The notes under the pieces were generated by a model. The model had not been told where the DNA came from. It saw only the letters and a list, made by a program, of their open reading frames with translations, and searched no databases. Below, in pieces: positions 1 to 11,529 of a stretch of DNA of 64,000 bases (within the stretch, counting starts at the first letter, position 1; the number at the start of each line of letters is the position of its first letter). Source of the stretch: Peromyscus leucopus (taxonomy: Eukaryota; Chordata; Mammalia; Rodentia; Cricetidae); NCBI RefSeq assembly GCF_004664715.2, contig NC_051070.1, forward strand, positions 72,854,200 through 72,918,199, written 5' to 3'. Position numbers and translations under genes: made by a program.

Positions 1-331
1 CCTTGGGTCTCCCTTTCCTTCCTTTGGTGGCTCCTTCTTTTGGAGAACCAGTCCCTGGGGAAGGGATAGGGCAGAAAGGACATCAGGGAACTAAAACAAA
101 GAAACACACGGCAAAGACATCCTAAAACGTTCATATATTACTAAATTAGAAAGCCAAGAAAGGAGAGCTGAAATCGGAGCAAGGGAAGTGAGGGGGGACA
201 GCAAGTTTGTCTGTCTGTCTGTTCTGATGCAAAGTCAGCAGAAAAGTCAATACATAGAAAAGACACCATTTCTAAAGCTGCAGAGGGAAGAGCGCTGGCT
301 CTTGGGATTGAACGTAGTTAGAAGGTGGTGG
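1..331. other. intergenic, nothing recognised
   Basis: I see no gene or complete repeat here. The only structure is a short (TCTG)n run near 207-222. Confidence 0.5.
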
Positions 332-530
332 TGGCGTGGTGGTGGTGCACGCCCTTAATCCCAGCACTCGGGAGGCAGAGGCAGGCGGATCTCTGTGAGT
401 TCGAGGCCAGCCTGGGCTACCAAGTGAGTTCCAGGACAGGTGCAAAGCTACACAGAGAAATCCTGTCTAGGAAAACCAAAAAAAAAAAACAAAAAAAAAA
501 AAAAGAAAGAAAGAAAGAAAAAAAGAAGGT
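332..530 (+). mobile_element. B1 SINE
   Basis: The element has the Pol III A/B-box style head, 'cttaatcccagcactcggg', the middle 'gagttcgaggccagcctggg' and the 3' half 'gcaaagctacacagagaaa'. It ends in a long A-rich tail with GAAA repeats. The 3' half is the form common in cricetid rodents. The tail runs into a (GGT)n-rich stretch at 527-547. Confidence 0.9.
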
Positions 531-547
531 GGTGGTGGCGGTGGTGG

Positions 548-852
548 ATCTCTGAGAAAGCATAAAGAGATAGAAGGCAGAAAAAGAACAGAGTCTGACC
601 TTCAGCAGATGGGACTGTCACCTCCAAGGGCAGGTCTGTTTATGGCACCTTCTGAATAGGACACTTAGGAAAGGCTGGCTGCAGCCCTAATGCTGGTGTC
701 TGAGATCCCTGTGAGGTGTCACATGAGCCCTGGCTCAAGTCCACGTGGTGAGCACTGCTGGTTGTCGTTACTGTCTGCTTATCCCTGCGCTTCTGTCCGT
801 TCTGCCAGGTGAAGAAACAGATATAAGGGGAGTGATCGGTCCCAAGATCCTT
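548..852. other. intergenic, nothing recognised
   Basis: No coding region or repeat was recognised. The short open frames here are not protein-like. Confidence 0.4.
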
Positions 853-1163
853 GTGGTTTGAAAGAAAATGGCCCTCAGAGGGAGCGGCACTATTAGGAGA
901 TGCAGCTTTCTTGGAGTCGGTGTGGTGTTCTTGGAGGAAGAGTGTCACTGTGGGAGTGGGTTTTGAGGTCTCCTTTGCTCAAGTTATGCTCAGTATAGGA
1001 CACGGTTCACTTCCTGTTGTCTGTGGACCAAGATGTAGAACTCTGTGTTCCCTCTCCAGCACCATTTCTGCCTGTATGCCGCCATGCTCCCCGCCATGAC
1101 AATAATGGACTAAACCTCTGAAACTGTAAGCTACCCTAGTTAAATGTTTTCCTTTAGAAAAGG

Positions 1164-1165
1164 TG

Positions 1166-1198
<33 letters not shown>
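1164..1198. repeat. (GT)n microsatellite
   Basis: About 16 GT units lie in the interrupted URR1-like repeat, just upstream of the inserted B2. Confidence 0.95.
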
Positions 1199-1199
<1 letters not shown>

Positions 1200-1239
1200 C
1201 AGGGGTGGGGGTGGAGGGTGGGGAATGAGGGGGGGCTGG

Positions 1240-1433
1240 GGGCTGGAGAGATGGCTCAAAGATTAAGAGCACTGGCTGCTCTTCCAGAGATCCTGAGTTC
1301 AATTCCTACCAACCACATCGTGACTCACAACCATCTGTAATGAGATCTGGTGCCCTCTTCAGGCATGCAGGAGTATATGCAGCCAGATTATATACTGTAT
1401 AATAAACAAACAAACAAACAAACAAATCTCTAA
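1240..1433 (+). mobile_element. B2 SINE
   Basis: The diagnostic tRNA-derived head 'ggctggagagatggctca' is followed by 'gttcaattcctaccaacca' and 'ccatctgtaatgagatctgg'. The A-rich tail has become an (AAAT)n/(AAAC)n simple repeat. Confidence 0.9.
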
Positions 1434-1457
1434 AAAATAAATAAATAGATAGATAGA

Positions 1458-1504
<47 letters not shown>

Positions 1505-1506
1505 AT
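1434..1506. repeat. (AAAT)n microsatellite
   Basis: This is a run of AAAT units with AGAT variants, grown from the B2 tail. Confidence 0.95.
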
Positions 1507-1599
1507 GTTGCTATGGTCATGGTGTCTCTTCACAGCAATGGAAACCTTAACTAAGACAACACTGTTGAAGTGCCTATTAAGACACTTCAAAGAGGGTGT

Positions 1600-1963
1600 G
1601 GTGGTTTGAATGAAAATAGCCCACATAGATCCATAGGAAGTGACATTATTGGAGGTGTGGCCTTGTTGGAACAGGTGTGACCTTGTTGGAGAAAGTGTGT
1701 CACAGGGAGTGGGCTTTGAGGTTTCAAAGGTCACTCAGTGACAGGCTCAGTGTCCCTCTTCCTGCTTCCTGCAGATCCAGATGTAGACCTCCCAGCTACC
1801 TCTTCCAGCATCATGTCTGACTGCATGCAGCCAAGCTTCCCACCCTGACAATAATGGACTACACCTCCGAACTGTGAGCCAGCTGGCCCCAGTTGAATGT
1901 TTTCCTGTATAAGAGTTGCCATGGTCACGCTGTCTTTTCACAGCAATAGAACCCTAACTTTGA
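1600..1963 (+). mobile_element. URR1-like repeat, near full length
   Basis: It begins 'gtggtggtttgaatgaaaat' and ends 'cagcaatagaaccctaac'. It has the same internal blocks as the copy at 853-1556, so it is a second copy 40 bp downstream of the first. Family name is uncertain. Confidence 0.7.
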
Positions 1964-2039
1964 CAGAGGGTTTTGTGGACGAGAATGGATGTGTTGTTTT
2001 CTCACCCAGAAACCTTCTGTGACTCTCTTTTGGAGTCAG

Positions 2040-3590
2040 GTGGACCAGTGAAGTACCTCTGGACCCTCAAACTGTTCAAGCCATCTGGAAAATGGTGACT
2101 GGAGACTCCGGCCACCCCAATCAATTTCCCTATATTGATCGGTGGCTTTCTCTGGTACAAGACCCACACTCCTGGCTTAAGATCTTTGCCCTCTTATTGG
2201 AGACCCAAATCCTCTTGGTTTGGTCAGAGAAAGCCAAGCCTCTGTCTGTTCTCTCAACCCCACAGAGGATGTTGACTTTCCCACTCCCTGTGTCTCAGCA
2301 TAGACTCTGGCCATGACCATTGAGAGGGAAATACTTCCCTTGGCTGTGCTCAGGGGGAAGAGGTAGTCTCTTCCACCTCATGGCCCCTCTTTCCTCCACA
2401 TGCTGTAGTGGCTCTGGCTGGGTGGAGGAAGCCCCCATTCTCTCTCTAAGGGAGGTGCACCCAGCAGGCCCAAGACCTGAAAATTCCTTCTCTACCCCAG
2501 GCATGGTTTATGTCTTCTTTTCAACCAATGACCTGTATAATTGGAAAACTCGGAATCCACCGTTCTCTGAAAAACCTCAGGCTCTCATTAGTCTCCCTGA
2601 GACAGTCTTTTATACCTATCAACCACCTGGAATGAAAGTCTATAGCTCCTGGACACCCTCTTTATGGCCCAGGATTGGGACAAGATCTGGTTTGAAACTA
2701 GAAAAGCGGCTCTCCAGCCAGGAGGTGGTAGTAAACACCTTTAATCCCAGAAATCAAGAAGCAAAGGCAGGGGAATCTCTGAATTTGAGGCCAGTCTGAT
2801 ATATAAAATGAGTTCAAGGATGGCCAGGACTACACCGAGAAATCCTGTCTCAAAAAAAAAAAAAGAAAAGAAAAAGAAAAGAAAAGAAAGAAAAGAGAAA
2901 AGATGTTCCTGAGTAAAGGATCACTTGAGGACAATGCATCCCAAACAGAGAAGGTTTTCCTCTGACTGGGACCCCAACACCAACCAAGGTAAGAAGGCTC
3001 TAAACAGTTTCCGCAAGCCCTTGTTAGACGGATTGAAAGCAGCTGCTAGAAAACTCACCAATCTATCTAAGGTGAATGAGGTTATTTATACAAGGTCCCC
3101 AAGAATCGCCAGTTGGATTCCTGGAGTGCCTCTGTGAGGCTTACTGGGTGTTCACACCCACAGACCCAGACATGTCAGAAAACCAGTGAGCAACCAGCAT
3201 TGATTTTGTTATATAGTCGGCCCCAGACATTAGAAAGAAACTTCAGAAGGTAGAGGGGTTTGAGGGTATAAATACGCCCCAATTATTGGCGATTGTGCCA
3301 AAGGTTTACAATAACCATGACTCTGTAGAAGAAAAACAAAACAAAAGATTGATCCAGGCGGTAGTGACAGTGCTCAGGGAGACCACTAAGAGAGATCCCA
3401 CGGGGGAGCCAGAGACACAAGGAAAGGCAGAGGCTGGAAGGACCAGTGTGCTTACTGTAAACAAAAATGACCCTGGAAGAAAAAGAAAAACGAGGGGAAA
3501 AAACACCCTGTCCTCATTTGGATGAGGACTGACAGAGCCAGAGTTCCTTTCCACTGAGCCCCCAGGAACCAGAGTAACATTAAAGGTAGG
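2040..3590 (+). pseudogene. endogenous gammaretrovirus-like gag remnant
   Basis: This is a decayed gag gene in several frames. A matrix-like stretch lies at 2092-2316, and a capsid segment at about 2515-2700 reads DLYNWKTRNPPFSE, the well-known gammaretroviral capsid signature region. The capsid resumes at about 2930-3120 after a B1-type insertion. The nucleocapsid zinc knuckle survives only as its first half: GWKDQCAYCKQK, with cysteine codons at 3447 and 3456, followed at once by a stop. No LTR is visible on either side, so this is a fragment rather than a provirus. It is an old genomic copy and cannot encode a complete product. Confidence 0.85.
2717..2906 (+). mobile_element. B1-type SINE inside ERV gag
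   Basis: A diverged B1 has 'cacctttaatcccag', 'gaatttgaggccagtctg' and 'acaccgagaaatcctgtctc', then a long A/G-rich tail. It splits the retroviral capsid region, so it arrived later. Confidence 0.8.
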
Positions 3591-3599
3591 TAGGGGGCA

Positions 3600-3925
3600 A
3601 GTCTGTGAAATTCCTGGTAGACCCAGGAACAGCCCACTCAGTCCTGACAGAGGAGGTCTGTCTCTATGAACAGCCATCCAAAGGGCAACTGGACAGATTG
3701 TTCTCTTTCCCTGGATGACTCTCAGGTGGTGGACTTGGGACCAGGTACTGTGACCCACTTTTTCTTAGTCATGACAGACTGTTCCTGTTCCCTAACTTGG
3801 GGGTACTTATTACAAAGCCTATGGGCCACCCTATCCTTTGGGGGAGGCCACAGCCCACTTTCTTTGAATTGTACTAAGCCCCCAACCCATATTCTTATGA
3901 TCTGCCCTCTACTGGAGGAATAGCT
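3600..3925 (+). pseudogene. ERV protease remnant
   Basis: The aspartic-protease active-site segment reads FLVDPGTAHSVLTEE, with the Asp codon at 3620-3622. Retroviral proteases carry D-T/S-G; here the middle residue is Pro, which should abolish catalysis. It follows the gag remnant in the normal gag-pro order. The downstream frame reads towards the protease/RT junction and is broken. Confidence 0.75.
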
Positions 3926-3984
3926 CTTCCAACCAAAACTGTTACCTGAAAATGATGCTCAAGATTCGGGATACCTGCAGCTTC

Positions 3985-4785
3985 TCTCCCTGCCAGCTGT
4001 TTTCAGGCAGTTGCTTCTACAGCCATCCTAGTGAAAGAAGCTGACAATCTGAGCTTGGGCCAGGAACTCTTCCTAACCAGCTCACACTCTGTCGAGGCCC
4101 CTTGAGAGGGACTCAGAGAGGTGGACGTCCAAAGCCCAAATAATGCATCCCCAGACACTTCTCCTAGACCAGCCCTGTATCTAATTCTGTAAAACTTCAA
4201 CCATCAAGCTGGCCAGCCTACTGCCAGATGATAATCTAACAGAGCCCCTCCGTGACAGCCCAGAAGTGACTGTTGCAGTCCAAACCATAAGACCTGACCT
4301 AACAGATGCCCTGCTATGAAAAGTGGAAGAGGGTACTATACACTGACGCAAACAGTTTCGTTTGGACAGGACAAGGTGGGCCCCGTCTCTCAGCCGAGGG
4401 ACTTCAGCACAAAGGGGTGAGCTGTTGGCATCAACCCAAGCTCCTCACTTAGGGAAGGGCTAAGCCATCATTGCATACTCACAGCCCATGTCCAGGGACC
4501 TCTATCTAGAACTGGGACTCCTCCCCTCAGTCACAAAGGAAATCAAAAACAAAGAAGAAATCGTGATCTTACTAGAGGCCACAAGGCTGCCAAAAAGGTA
4601 GCCATTGTCTACTACAAAGGACATCAAAAGAGGGATTCTCCAGAGGTCCAAGGAAACAGGACAACAGACGTGGATGCCCAGAATGCAGTCCTAGAACTAG
4701 TGGGGGCCTCTCCAGATCTTGGTTACCCTGCCCAAACCCAAACTGCTCCATGGCCCAAACTACACACAGAAAGAAGCCAGTGTAT
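3985..4785 (+). pseudogene. ERV pol remnant (RT connection and RNase H)
   Basis: The RT fingers and palm are missing: the protease tail runs almost directly into connection-domain sequence (about 4000-4200). RNase H follows. It shows Y-T-D-A with the Asp codon at 4345-4347 and a GHQKRDSPEVQGNR segment at about 4620-4655. Several stops (for example after 4310) break the frame. The remnant ends near 4790, before any integrase sequence. Confidence 0.75.
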
Positions 4786-4865
4786 GAACTTAATGGCATT
4801 TTTTGATATTTTTTTTTGGGGGGGGGGGCGAGGGGAGGCTCATGTTGATTTGTTTGGATTTTTTT

Positions 4866-5053
4866 TTTGTTTTTTGTTTTTTGTTTGTTTGTTTGTTTGT
4901 TTTGTTTTTCGAGACAGGGTTTCTCTGTGTAACATTCCTGGCCTTCCCGGAACTCGATTTGTAGACCAAGCTGGCCTTGAACTCACTGAGATCCACCTGT
5001 CTCTGCCTCCCAAATACTGGGATTAAAGGCATGTGCCACCACCGCCCGGCTTT
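4866..5053 (-). mobile_element. B1 SINE
   Basis: In reverse orientation: a poly-T/(GTTT)n tail, then 'gagacagggtttctctgtgt', 'gaactcactgagatccacctg' and 'gggattaaaggcatgtgcca'. It lies just beyond the retroviral fragment, next to a G10 run (4819-4828). Confidence 0.9.
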
Positions 5054-5304
5054 GGGTATTTTTTTTTTTAACTTAAATGTCTTTTGCTTGTATATTAAAG
5101 TTTCTGATTTTGTGTTTTTATGGGTTTTGTTTGTGTGTATGTGTATATATCTGCATGTGTATGTGTTTCTCATGGTCTTTGTTTCTTTTTGTTTGTTCAT
5201 TTGCTAGTTTATTTTGTTTTATTCTTGATTGTATGTCTTTTTTGTTTGCCTGTTTGTTTTCTTTCTTCCTTTCTTCCTCCCTTTCTCTCTTTCTTTCTTT
5301 CTTT
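5054..5304. repeat. T-rich low-complexity DNA
   Basis: Degenerate TTTG/TGTG/TTTC runs end in (TTTC)n at 5262-5304. The last part is best read as the decayed, complementary poly(A) tail of the MRPL20 retrocopy. Confidence 0.6.
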
Positions 5305-5955
5305 CAACACTTCCAAAGCTTTATTTGTATAATCTTTACAGGGCAGGTTTGGGCTGTGCCACTGAGTAAAAACCTGTTCTCTCTAGCCTGTTGCTAAAAT
5401 GTAAATAAATACAAATCAGACTTACAGGTGATAGACAATCCTTGTGCAACTATCTTGTTTATAAGAATTTCCATAGCTCTGCAGCCTTGAGTGGTACTGC
5501 ACCACTCTGGAAAAGATGCCCTCAGGCTCCTTTCCAGGCCCCAAAGCTGGAGCAAATCCTTCTTGCTGCCTCCTCTTAGCCAAAACTGCCAAAGATTTAA
5601 AAGTCTTTGGCTCATAGATGGCCAGGTCCACAAGTACTTTCTTGTTGAGCTCCACCTGGCACTTAATTAAATTGGCAGTGAGTGCTGAGGACTGTAAGCC
5701 ACGTTCCTGGGAGGCAGATGTAATTCCAGAGGGTCCTCAGGTTCCGCTTCTTCAGTCTGCCGGCCTGCATACATTTAAGGAAGGCTCTGGTCACCACCTT
5801 GACTGCCAGCTGGTAGCAGTGACTCTTCCTTCCCCTAAAATGCTGAGCATGTTTCAACACCTCCTGAACTCGCCCAAAGAGGTCTGTGATGCGGTTTTGT
5901 AGCCAGAGCCGCGTTGTTAGGAACACCATCATGTGCTCCCGAGATAGTTTTCTTA
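5305..5955 (-). pseudogene. MRPL20: MRPL20 processed pseudogene
   Basis: Conceptual translation on the minus strand matches mitochondrial ribosomal protein L20 of the large mitoribosomal subunit. The start region [13 protein letters not shown] lies at 5929. [13 protein letters not shown] and KKRNLRTLW follow in one frame. [16 protein letters not shown] and [14 protein letters not shown] (to 5491) are in another frame, so there is at least one frameshift near 5660-5700. The last His codon is followed by TCA rather than a stop, so the reading frame runs on. There are no introns. An AATAAA signal (reverse complement near 5320) and an A-derived tail mark it as a retrocopy. The identification is secure; expression is not expected. 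Confidence 0.93.
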
Positions 5956-6143
5956 AGAGAGAAAAAGAAAGCATAGGGTTGGAAGGGTGGGGAGGATTTG
6001 TGAGGAAATGGGGGAGGGGAAACCATGACCAAAATATACTGCATGAAAAACACTATTTTTAAAAAAATATATTGTATAAAATTTTCAAAGTGTAAATAAT
6101 AGGATTATTTTGAAAAATTGTTTTTTGTGTGTGTGCTTGAGAT

Positions 6144-6195
6144 TATAGATAGATAGACAGATAGACAGATAGAGATGGAGAGATAAAGAGATAAT
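6144..6195. repeat. (GATA)n-like microsatellite
   Basis: Short degenerate run of GATA/GACA units. Confidence 0.85.
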
Positions 6196-6342
6196 CTGTG
6201 GAGGTTTTTTTTGAAGCAGGTTTTTCTCTGCTGCTCAGCCTGTCCCGAAGTTCTACGTGTATCCCAGGGCTAGCATGAATTCAAGATTTTCCTGCCCTAG
6301 TCCTGAGATTACAAGTGTATACCACCATGCTGGCTTGTAAAT
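6196..6342 (-). mobile_element. old B1-type SINE
   Basis: In reverse orientation it shows degraded 'gcaggtttttctctgct', 'gatttttcctgccctagtcc' and 'gattacaagtgtataccacc'. It is strongly diverged, consistent with an early B1/proto-B1. Confidence 0.55.
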
Positions 6343-6549
6343 GCTTTTTGATTGACACAGAAAGCATACACTACAGAATCCAAGTCGTCAAATTTTCTTT
6401 AGAGCTGAATCTTTCCCTTTGAGGAACACAGGAAAGCAAACTCCGTGATGTACCAGACAGGAGAGGGAGGTGCAGTGAGCCCCCCCCCCCGACTCAGGAG
6501 CAGAGCAGCTGCTGGTAAATTGGGTGGTCTTGGCTCACAGAGGCTGGGA

Positions 6550-7375
6550 CTATGTTTTGGTGAGGATTGTCCCTGAAGTGTTCATGCGGTAGAGGCTTGC
6601 TCTTCGGGGTGTCAGTGCTGAAGAGCCTTTAAGAAGCGAGGCCTGGTGAGGGGCAGGGAGGTCATTGGTGCTACTGCTTCTGAAAGGGTCAGTGCTGGTC
6701 ACACAGAGAAGTTTGTTCTCGCAAGAGCAGGCTGTCACAAAAGAGCAAAGCTCTCTGCTTCAGTCTCCAACGTCTTGTCTTGGTCTACATCCCTCCCTTT
6801 AGCGCCATGTCTACCTGCCCCGTCGTGACCCAACTGAAGGCGCCCTCACCATAGGCTGAGCTGATGGGGTTTCTCAGTGCATTAGCCACCTTTCTGTTGC
6901 TACGATAATACCCACGACCAGAAGAAACTTATAATCAAGAGTTTATTGGGGTTGACAGTTCCAGAGGGGAAAGACTCCATCACGATGAAGAGGCACAGCA
7001 GGTACGGCTGCAGGAACAGGAAGCTGAGATCTTCAACCACCAGCACGAAACAGAGACGGCACACCGGAAGTGGCATGAGGCTTTTCATCTCAAAGCCCGC
7101 CCCCGGTGATGTACTTCCTCCAGCCAGGCTGCACCACCTGAACCTCCCCAAGCGGCGCCAACCAACTAGAGACCGAGTGCGCAAAAGCCTGAGACTGTGG
7201 AGGCACCTCACTCAGATGCCACGCCCAAATGAAATGCCACGTCCAGATCAAATACCACATCCAAACTTGGGTTTTCAGTCTCCCAAACTGTGAGCTAAAG
7301 AAACGGTTTTTTTTTTCTTTATAAATGCCTCACTCTAGGTATTTTGTTATAGCAACAGCAAAGTCATCAGTGGGC
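6550..7375 (+). mobile_element. MaLR-type LTR, interrupted
   Basis: The left part (6550-6885) has the 'caagagcaggctgtcacaaaagagc' to 'gaaggcgccctcacc' layout of mammalian-apparent LTRs. The right part (7256-7375) has the typical MaLR ending 'cccaaactgtgagctaaag' plus 'tattttgttatagcaac'. The two halves are separated by a URR1-like insertion. Confidence 0.55.
6886..7225 (-). mobile_element. URR1-like repeat
   Basis: In reverse orientation: 'ttctgttgctacgataa', 'gagtttattggggttgacag', 'ctcaaagcccgcccccgg'. It sits inside the MaLR-type LTR. A short run of three 18-bp near repeats ('atgccacgcccaaatgaa' type, 7216-7253) lies at its right edge. Confidence 0.65.
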
Positions 7376-7886
7376 ATACAGTGGGCATACAGTGGGCATC
7401 CTCGAGCTTGTTACTTTTCTATTAAATGTAATTAAATAAAGCCAAATGACTCTAGGACAGCTTGTAAGAGTGTGCATGACATACAATGGTAGTTTTCTTC
7501 CTGCTTGTCTTAGAAAAAAGAGCCCATTTACAGTCCTTTGAAATACAAGTACAGTACTTGACAAGGATCAGAAATTTTCACTTCTCCTAAGTGAGTTTAT
7601 GTTTCACTGTAATTATTATAACCTCTGAGGAGGCACTGGATGGATAATCACTAAGGAGATTATCAGTGACCTGTAAATGTACTGATGAAGAATATGGGAG
7701 AAACATATAATAGAGCTGCTCCCACAGAGATGCTTACAGCCTAACTAGTGTCATATGTAAACAAATTCATCAAAGATTAATTATATAATATGTATATGTT
7801 GCAACACAGTTCCTTACTTGAAACTTCTGAGGCCTGTGCTTTTTGGAACTTGGAACCTTTTGGATTTTCAAAAAGCAAAATTATGG
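7376..7886. other. intergenic, nothing recognised
   Basis: AT-rich sequence with a triple 'agtgggcatac' near 7370-7398. I recognise no gene or repeat. Confidence 0.4.
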
Positions 7887-7945
7887 GGCCTGGAGAGATT
7901 GCTCAGTGGCTAAGAGCACTGGCTGCTCTTCCAGAGGTCCCAAAA
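7887..7945 (+). mobile_element. B2 SINE head fragment
   Basis: Only the first 60 bp of a B2 ('ggcctggagagattgctcag...gctcttccagaggtcc') are present. Confidence 0.75.
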
Positions 7946-8079
7946 TGAATGCTTCCTTCTTTTAAGTTAGTTCTCAGGTGTTTTATGACAGTAACGGGAA
8001 TGTAACTGACATTTAGTTGAAGTATAATAAGCAGAGGAAGGATAATGGGAAAGTATGGATCCGGCAAATCTCAAAAATC

Positions 8080-8516
8080 TATGACTTACAGGCTCTGGTC
8101 CAGCTAGTCCAACAATGTCTGTCTACCAACAAAAAGTCTAAGAATCCAGCAGTTGCTCTGTCTACAAAGCTGGATGTCTCAGCTGGTCTCCAGCATACAA
8201 TGGAATCTCGAAGTAGTCTCTAATGCCAGTGAAGTAATGAACTTGGCAGCAAGAGTGAGGGCCAGGAGGCAGGGAGAGAGCATCCTTCTTCCATGTGCTT
8301 TGTATAGGCTGCACCAAAAGGTGCAGATCAAAGGTGCATCTTCCCACCTCAAAAGACCTGGATTAGGCCTCACAGTGGTGGCACATGCCTTTAATCCCAG
8401 CACTCAGGAGGCAGAGGCAGAGGCAGGTGGATCTCTGTGAGTTCAAGGCCAGCCTGGTCTACAAAGTAAGTTTTTATAACTTCAGATGTAGTCAAGTTGA
8501 CAACCAAGAACAGTCA
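8080..8516 (-). mobile_element. ERVL-type solo LTR fragment, split by B1
   Basis: It is homologous to the 5' LTR of the ERVL provirus at 26393-26959: shared 'gtctcagctggtct', 'caggaggcagggagagagc' type block, 'agatcaaaggtgcatcttcc' and the terminal 'caagttgacaaccaagaa'. In LTR orientation its 3' end is lost on the left. A B1 (8366-8472) splits it near the other end. Confidence 0.7.
8366..8472 (+). mobile_element. B1 SINE (5' part)
   Basis: 'cagtggtggcacatgccttt' to 'ggccagcctggtctacaaag', without the B1 3' half. It is embedded in the ERVL-type LTR. Confidence 0.85.
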
Positions 8517-8518
8517 TT

Positions 8519-8519
<1 letters not shown>

Positions 8520-8571
<52 letters not shown>
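8520..8571. repeat. (TATC)n microsatellite
   Basis: Thirteen near-perfect TATC units are followed by (TCCC)n at 8573-8596. Confidence 0.97.
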
Positions 8572-8720
8572 TTTCCTCCCTCCCTCCCTCCCTCTCTCTC
8601 TTTTTCTTTCCTTTCTTTCTCTTCATCTAACCTCCAACTCCCTATGCCAGATTCAATCTGTGGGACCAACATCTGCTTGCCTAGTATAGCTCAGATAACA
8701 CATTAGCTTACTGAGTAGCT

Positions 8721-8895
8721 AAAAAAAAAAAAAAAAAAAAAAATCTGGAGAAATGAGGGCCCAAAAAGAAAAGGTAGAAGAAAAGGAGAAGACAGAAAAG
8801 TCTGAGAGAAGAAAGAAACAAAGAAAAAAGGAGCAAAGAGAAAGGTTGTGAAAACAGGAAGAGAGGAAAGGGGATTGAAGAGGGGAAGGGGTCCT
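8721..8895. repeat. A/G-rich low-complexity tract
   Basis: An A22 run (8721-8742) is followed by about 150 bp of purine-rich sequence. The long minus-strand frame over it is compositional. Confidence 0.8.
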
Positions 8896-9478
8896 TACCC
8901 AAGCCCTTATTCTTCCTGAACCATCTCTGTAATTTTCCAGGCTCAGGATAAGAAGCCTGACCACATGGCTTTCCCGACACAGTCCTAGATAGAATCACTT
9001 TAATTACATCTGTGCCAGAGAAGTGCATTGCCTTTGTACAGGCAGGGCCCAGGAGTCTGTGATTACCACAGAGGCCCCACGTGGGTAGCAAGGAAGGAGA
9101 TGGGTCAAGGATGTATGGAACTCTTCTAATCTGTGCCCAAGTTGTTCTCAGTCCAGGCATCAGGCTGATGACCATGGCTAATGGGGGGGGGGGGGTCTAG
9201 AGCTTGACCTTTGTAGGGCAAGGACTGAAGGTGAGAGATGTCTAGGAGAAACTAGGCAGCGTTTTGCCATTTCTGACCCCCAGAATAAAATGCCAGTTGG
9301 ATGACCCCTAATGCAAAGAATAATTACATTTTCAGATGACAAAGATCAGCAGTGCTCCATCCTCTCTTCCCAGGATCTTCTCTACAGTGCACTCCAGTGG
9401 GGGACAGAAGCATCAGCAAACGGAAATGCAAAAGAAGAAAGACAATGAGGTGAAGAGAAGGCAAAGGCAGGAGCTGCC
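8896..9478 (-). other. RNASE10 3' flank / probable 3' UTR
   Basis: This non-repetitive sequence lies directly downstream of the RNASE10 stop. A minus-strand ATTAAA (reverse complement near 8999-9004) could serve as the poly(A) signal; this is inference. A G13 run sits at 9183-9195. Confidence 0.35.
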
Positions 9479-10827
<1,349 letters not shown>

Positions 10828-11285
10828 AGCGCTTTCCCACTCTCTAGCTATCATGGCCGCCGCTCTTGGTTGGGTCCCGTCCCACAACTAAGGCAGGAAG
10901 ATGGTAGTTGAAAAGAAGACAGGTCTTGGGAGTCGCCAATTCTAGGTTCCACCTTGTTACGAAAAGTGGGAAGGACACGCTGGGTACTAGCAGACTCGGA
11001 AGATGATGAGACAGGGAAGCATAAAACTGGTTGGTCATCCTGGTCAACAACTGCCCAGCTCTGAGGAAACCGGAAATAGAATACTATGCTCTTGGCCAAA
11101 ATTCGCTTCCATCACTCCGGTGGCAATAAATATTGAATTGGGCACCGCATGTGGAAAATGCTACCGCATGTATACACTAGCTGTCATTGACTCAAGTGAT
11201 TCTGACGTTATCAGAAGCTTGCCAGAACAGACCAGTGAGAAATAAACCAGGAAAGCTTTTCTTTAATAAAACTAGATAGAGCTTG
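10828..11285 (+). pseudogene. RPL30: RPL30 processed pseudogene
   Basis: Ribosomal protein L30 of the 60S subunit is normally 115 aa. The retrocopy keeps the mRNA 5' UTR (from about 10828, including 'aggcaggaag' before the ATG at 10901), a coding region broken by a small deletion soon after the start and a premature TAG near 10950, and an intact C-terminal part reading NIELGTACGKCYRMYTLAVI to PEQTSEK with TAA at 11243-11245. The 3' UTR and AATAAA at 11265-11270 follow. There are no introns. The tail merges with a GAAA/GGAA microsatellite. Confidence 0.95.
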
Positions 11286-11297
11286 CTTTTGTTTTAA

Positions 11298-11437
11298 AGA
11301 AGAGGAAAGAAAGAAAGAAAGAAAGAAAGAAAGGAAGGAAGGAAGGAAGGGAGGGAAGGAAGGAAGGAAGGAAGGAAGGAAGGAAGGAAGGAAGGAAGGA
11401 AGGAAGGAAGGAAGGAAGGAAGAAAGGAAGGAAGGAA
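11298..11437. repeat. (GAAA)n/(GGAA)n microsatellite
   Basis: About 28 GGAA units preceded by GAAA units, directly after the RPL30 retrocopy. It probably grew from the retrocopy's A-rich tail. Confidence 0.95.
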
Positions 11438-11460
11438 AAATGAAACCAAATTGGTGGTAG

Positions 11461-11525
11461 ATGTGGCTGGGTTGGTAGAGTTCTTGCCTAGTGTGCTTGA
11501 GGCCCCGGATTGCTCCCCGAGACAC
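11461..11525 (+). mobile_element. ID-type SINE remnant
   Basis: 'ggctgggttggtagagttcttgcctag' to 'gccccggattgctcccc' matches the ID/BC1 tRNA-Ala-like body. The element is diverged. Confidence 0.6.
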
Positions 11526-11529
11526 TGCT

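Larger units (their letters stand above)
853..1556 (+). mobile_element. URR1-like repeat, split by simple repeats and a B2
   Basis: The body (853-1163) starts 'gtggtttgaaagaaaatggcc' and contains 'acaataatggactaaacctctg' and 'ttaaatgttttccttta'. The end (1504-1556, 'catggtgtctcttcacagcaat...ctaactaagaca') appears only after a (GT)n run, a B2 and an (AAAT)n run. I believe this family is catalogued as URR1 (non-autonomous hAT), but a MaLR-type LTR cannot be excluded by eye. Confidence 0.65.

Noticed and set aside
5077..5397. Phe/Cys-rich open frames
   Set aside because: Low-complexity T/G-rich DNA between a B1 and the MRPL20 retrocopy.
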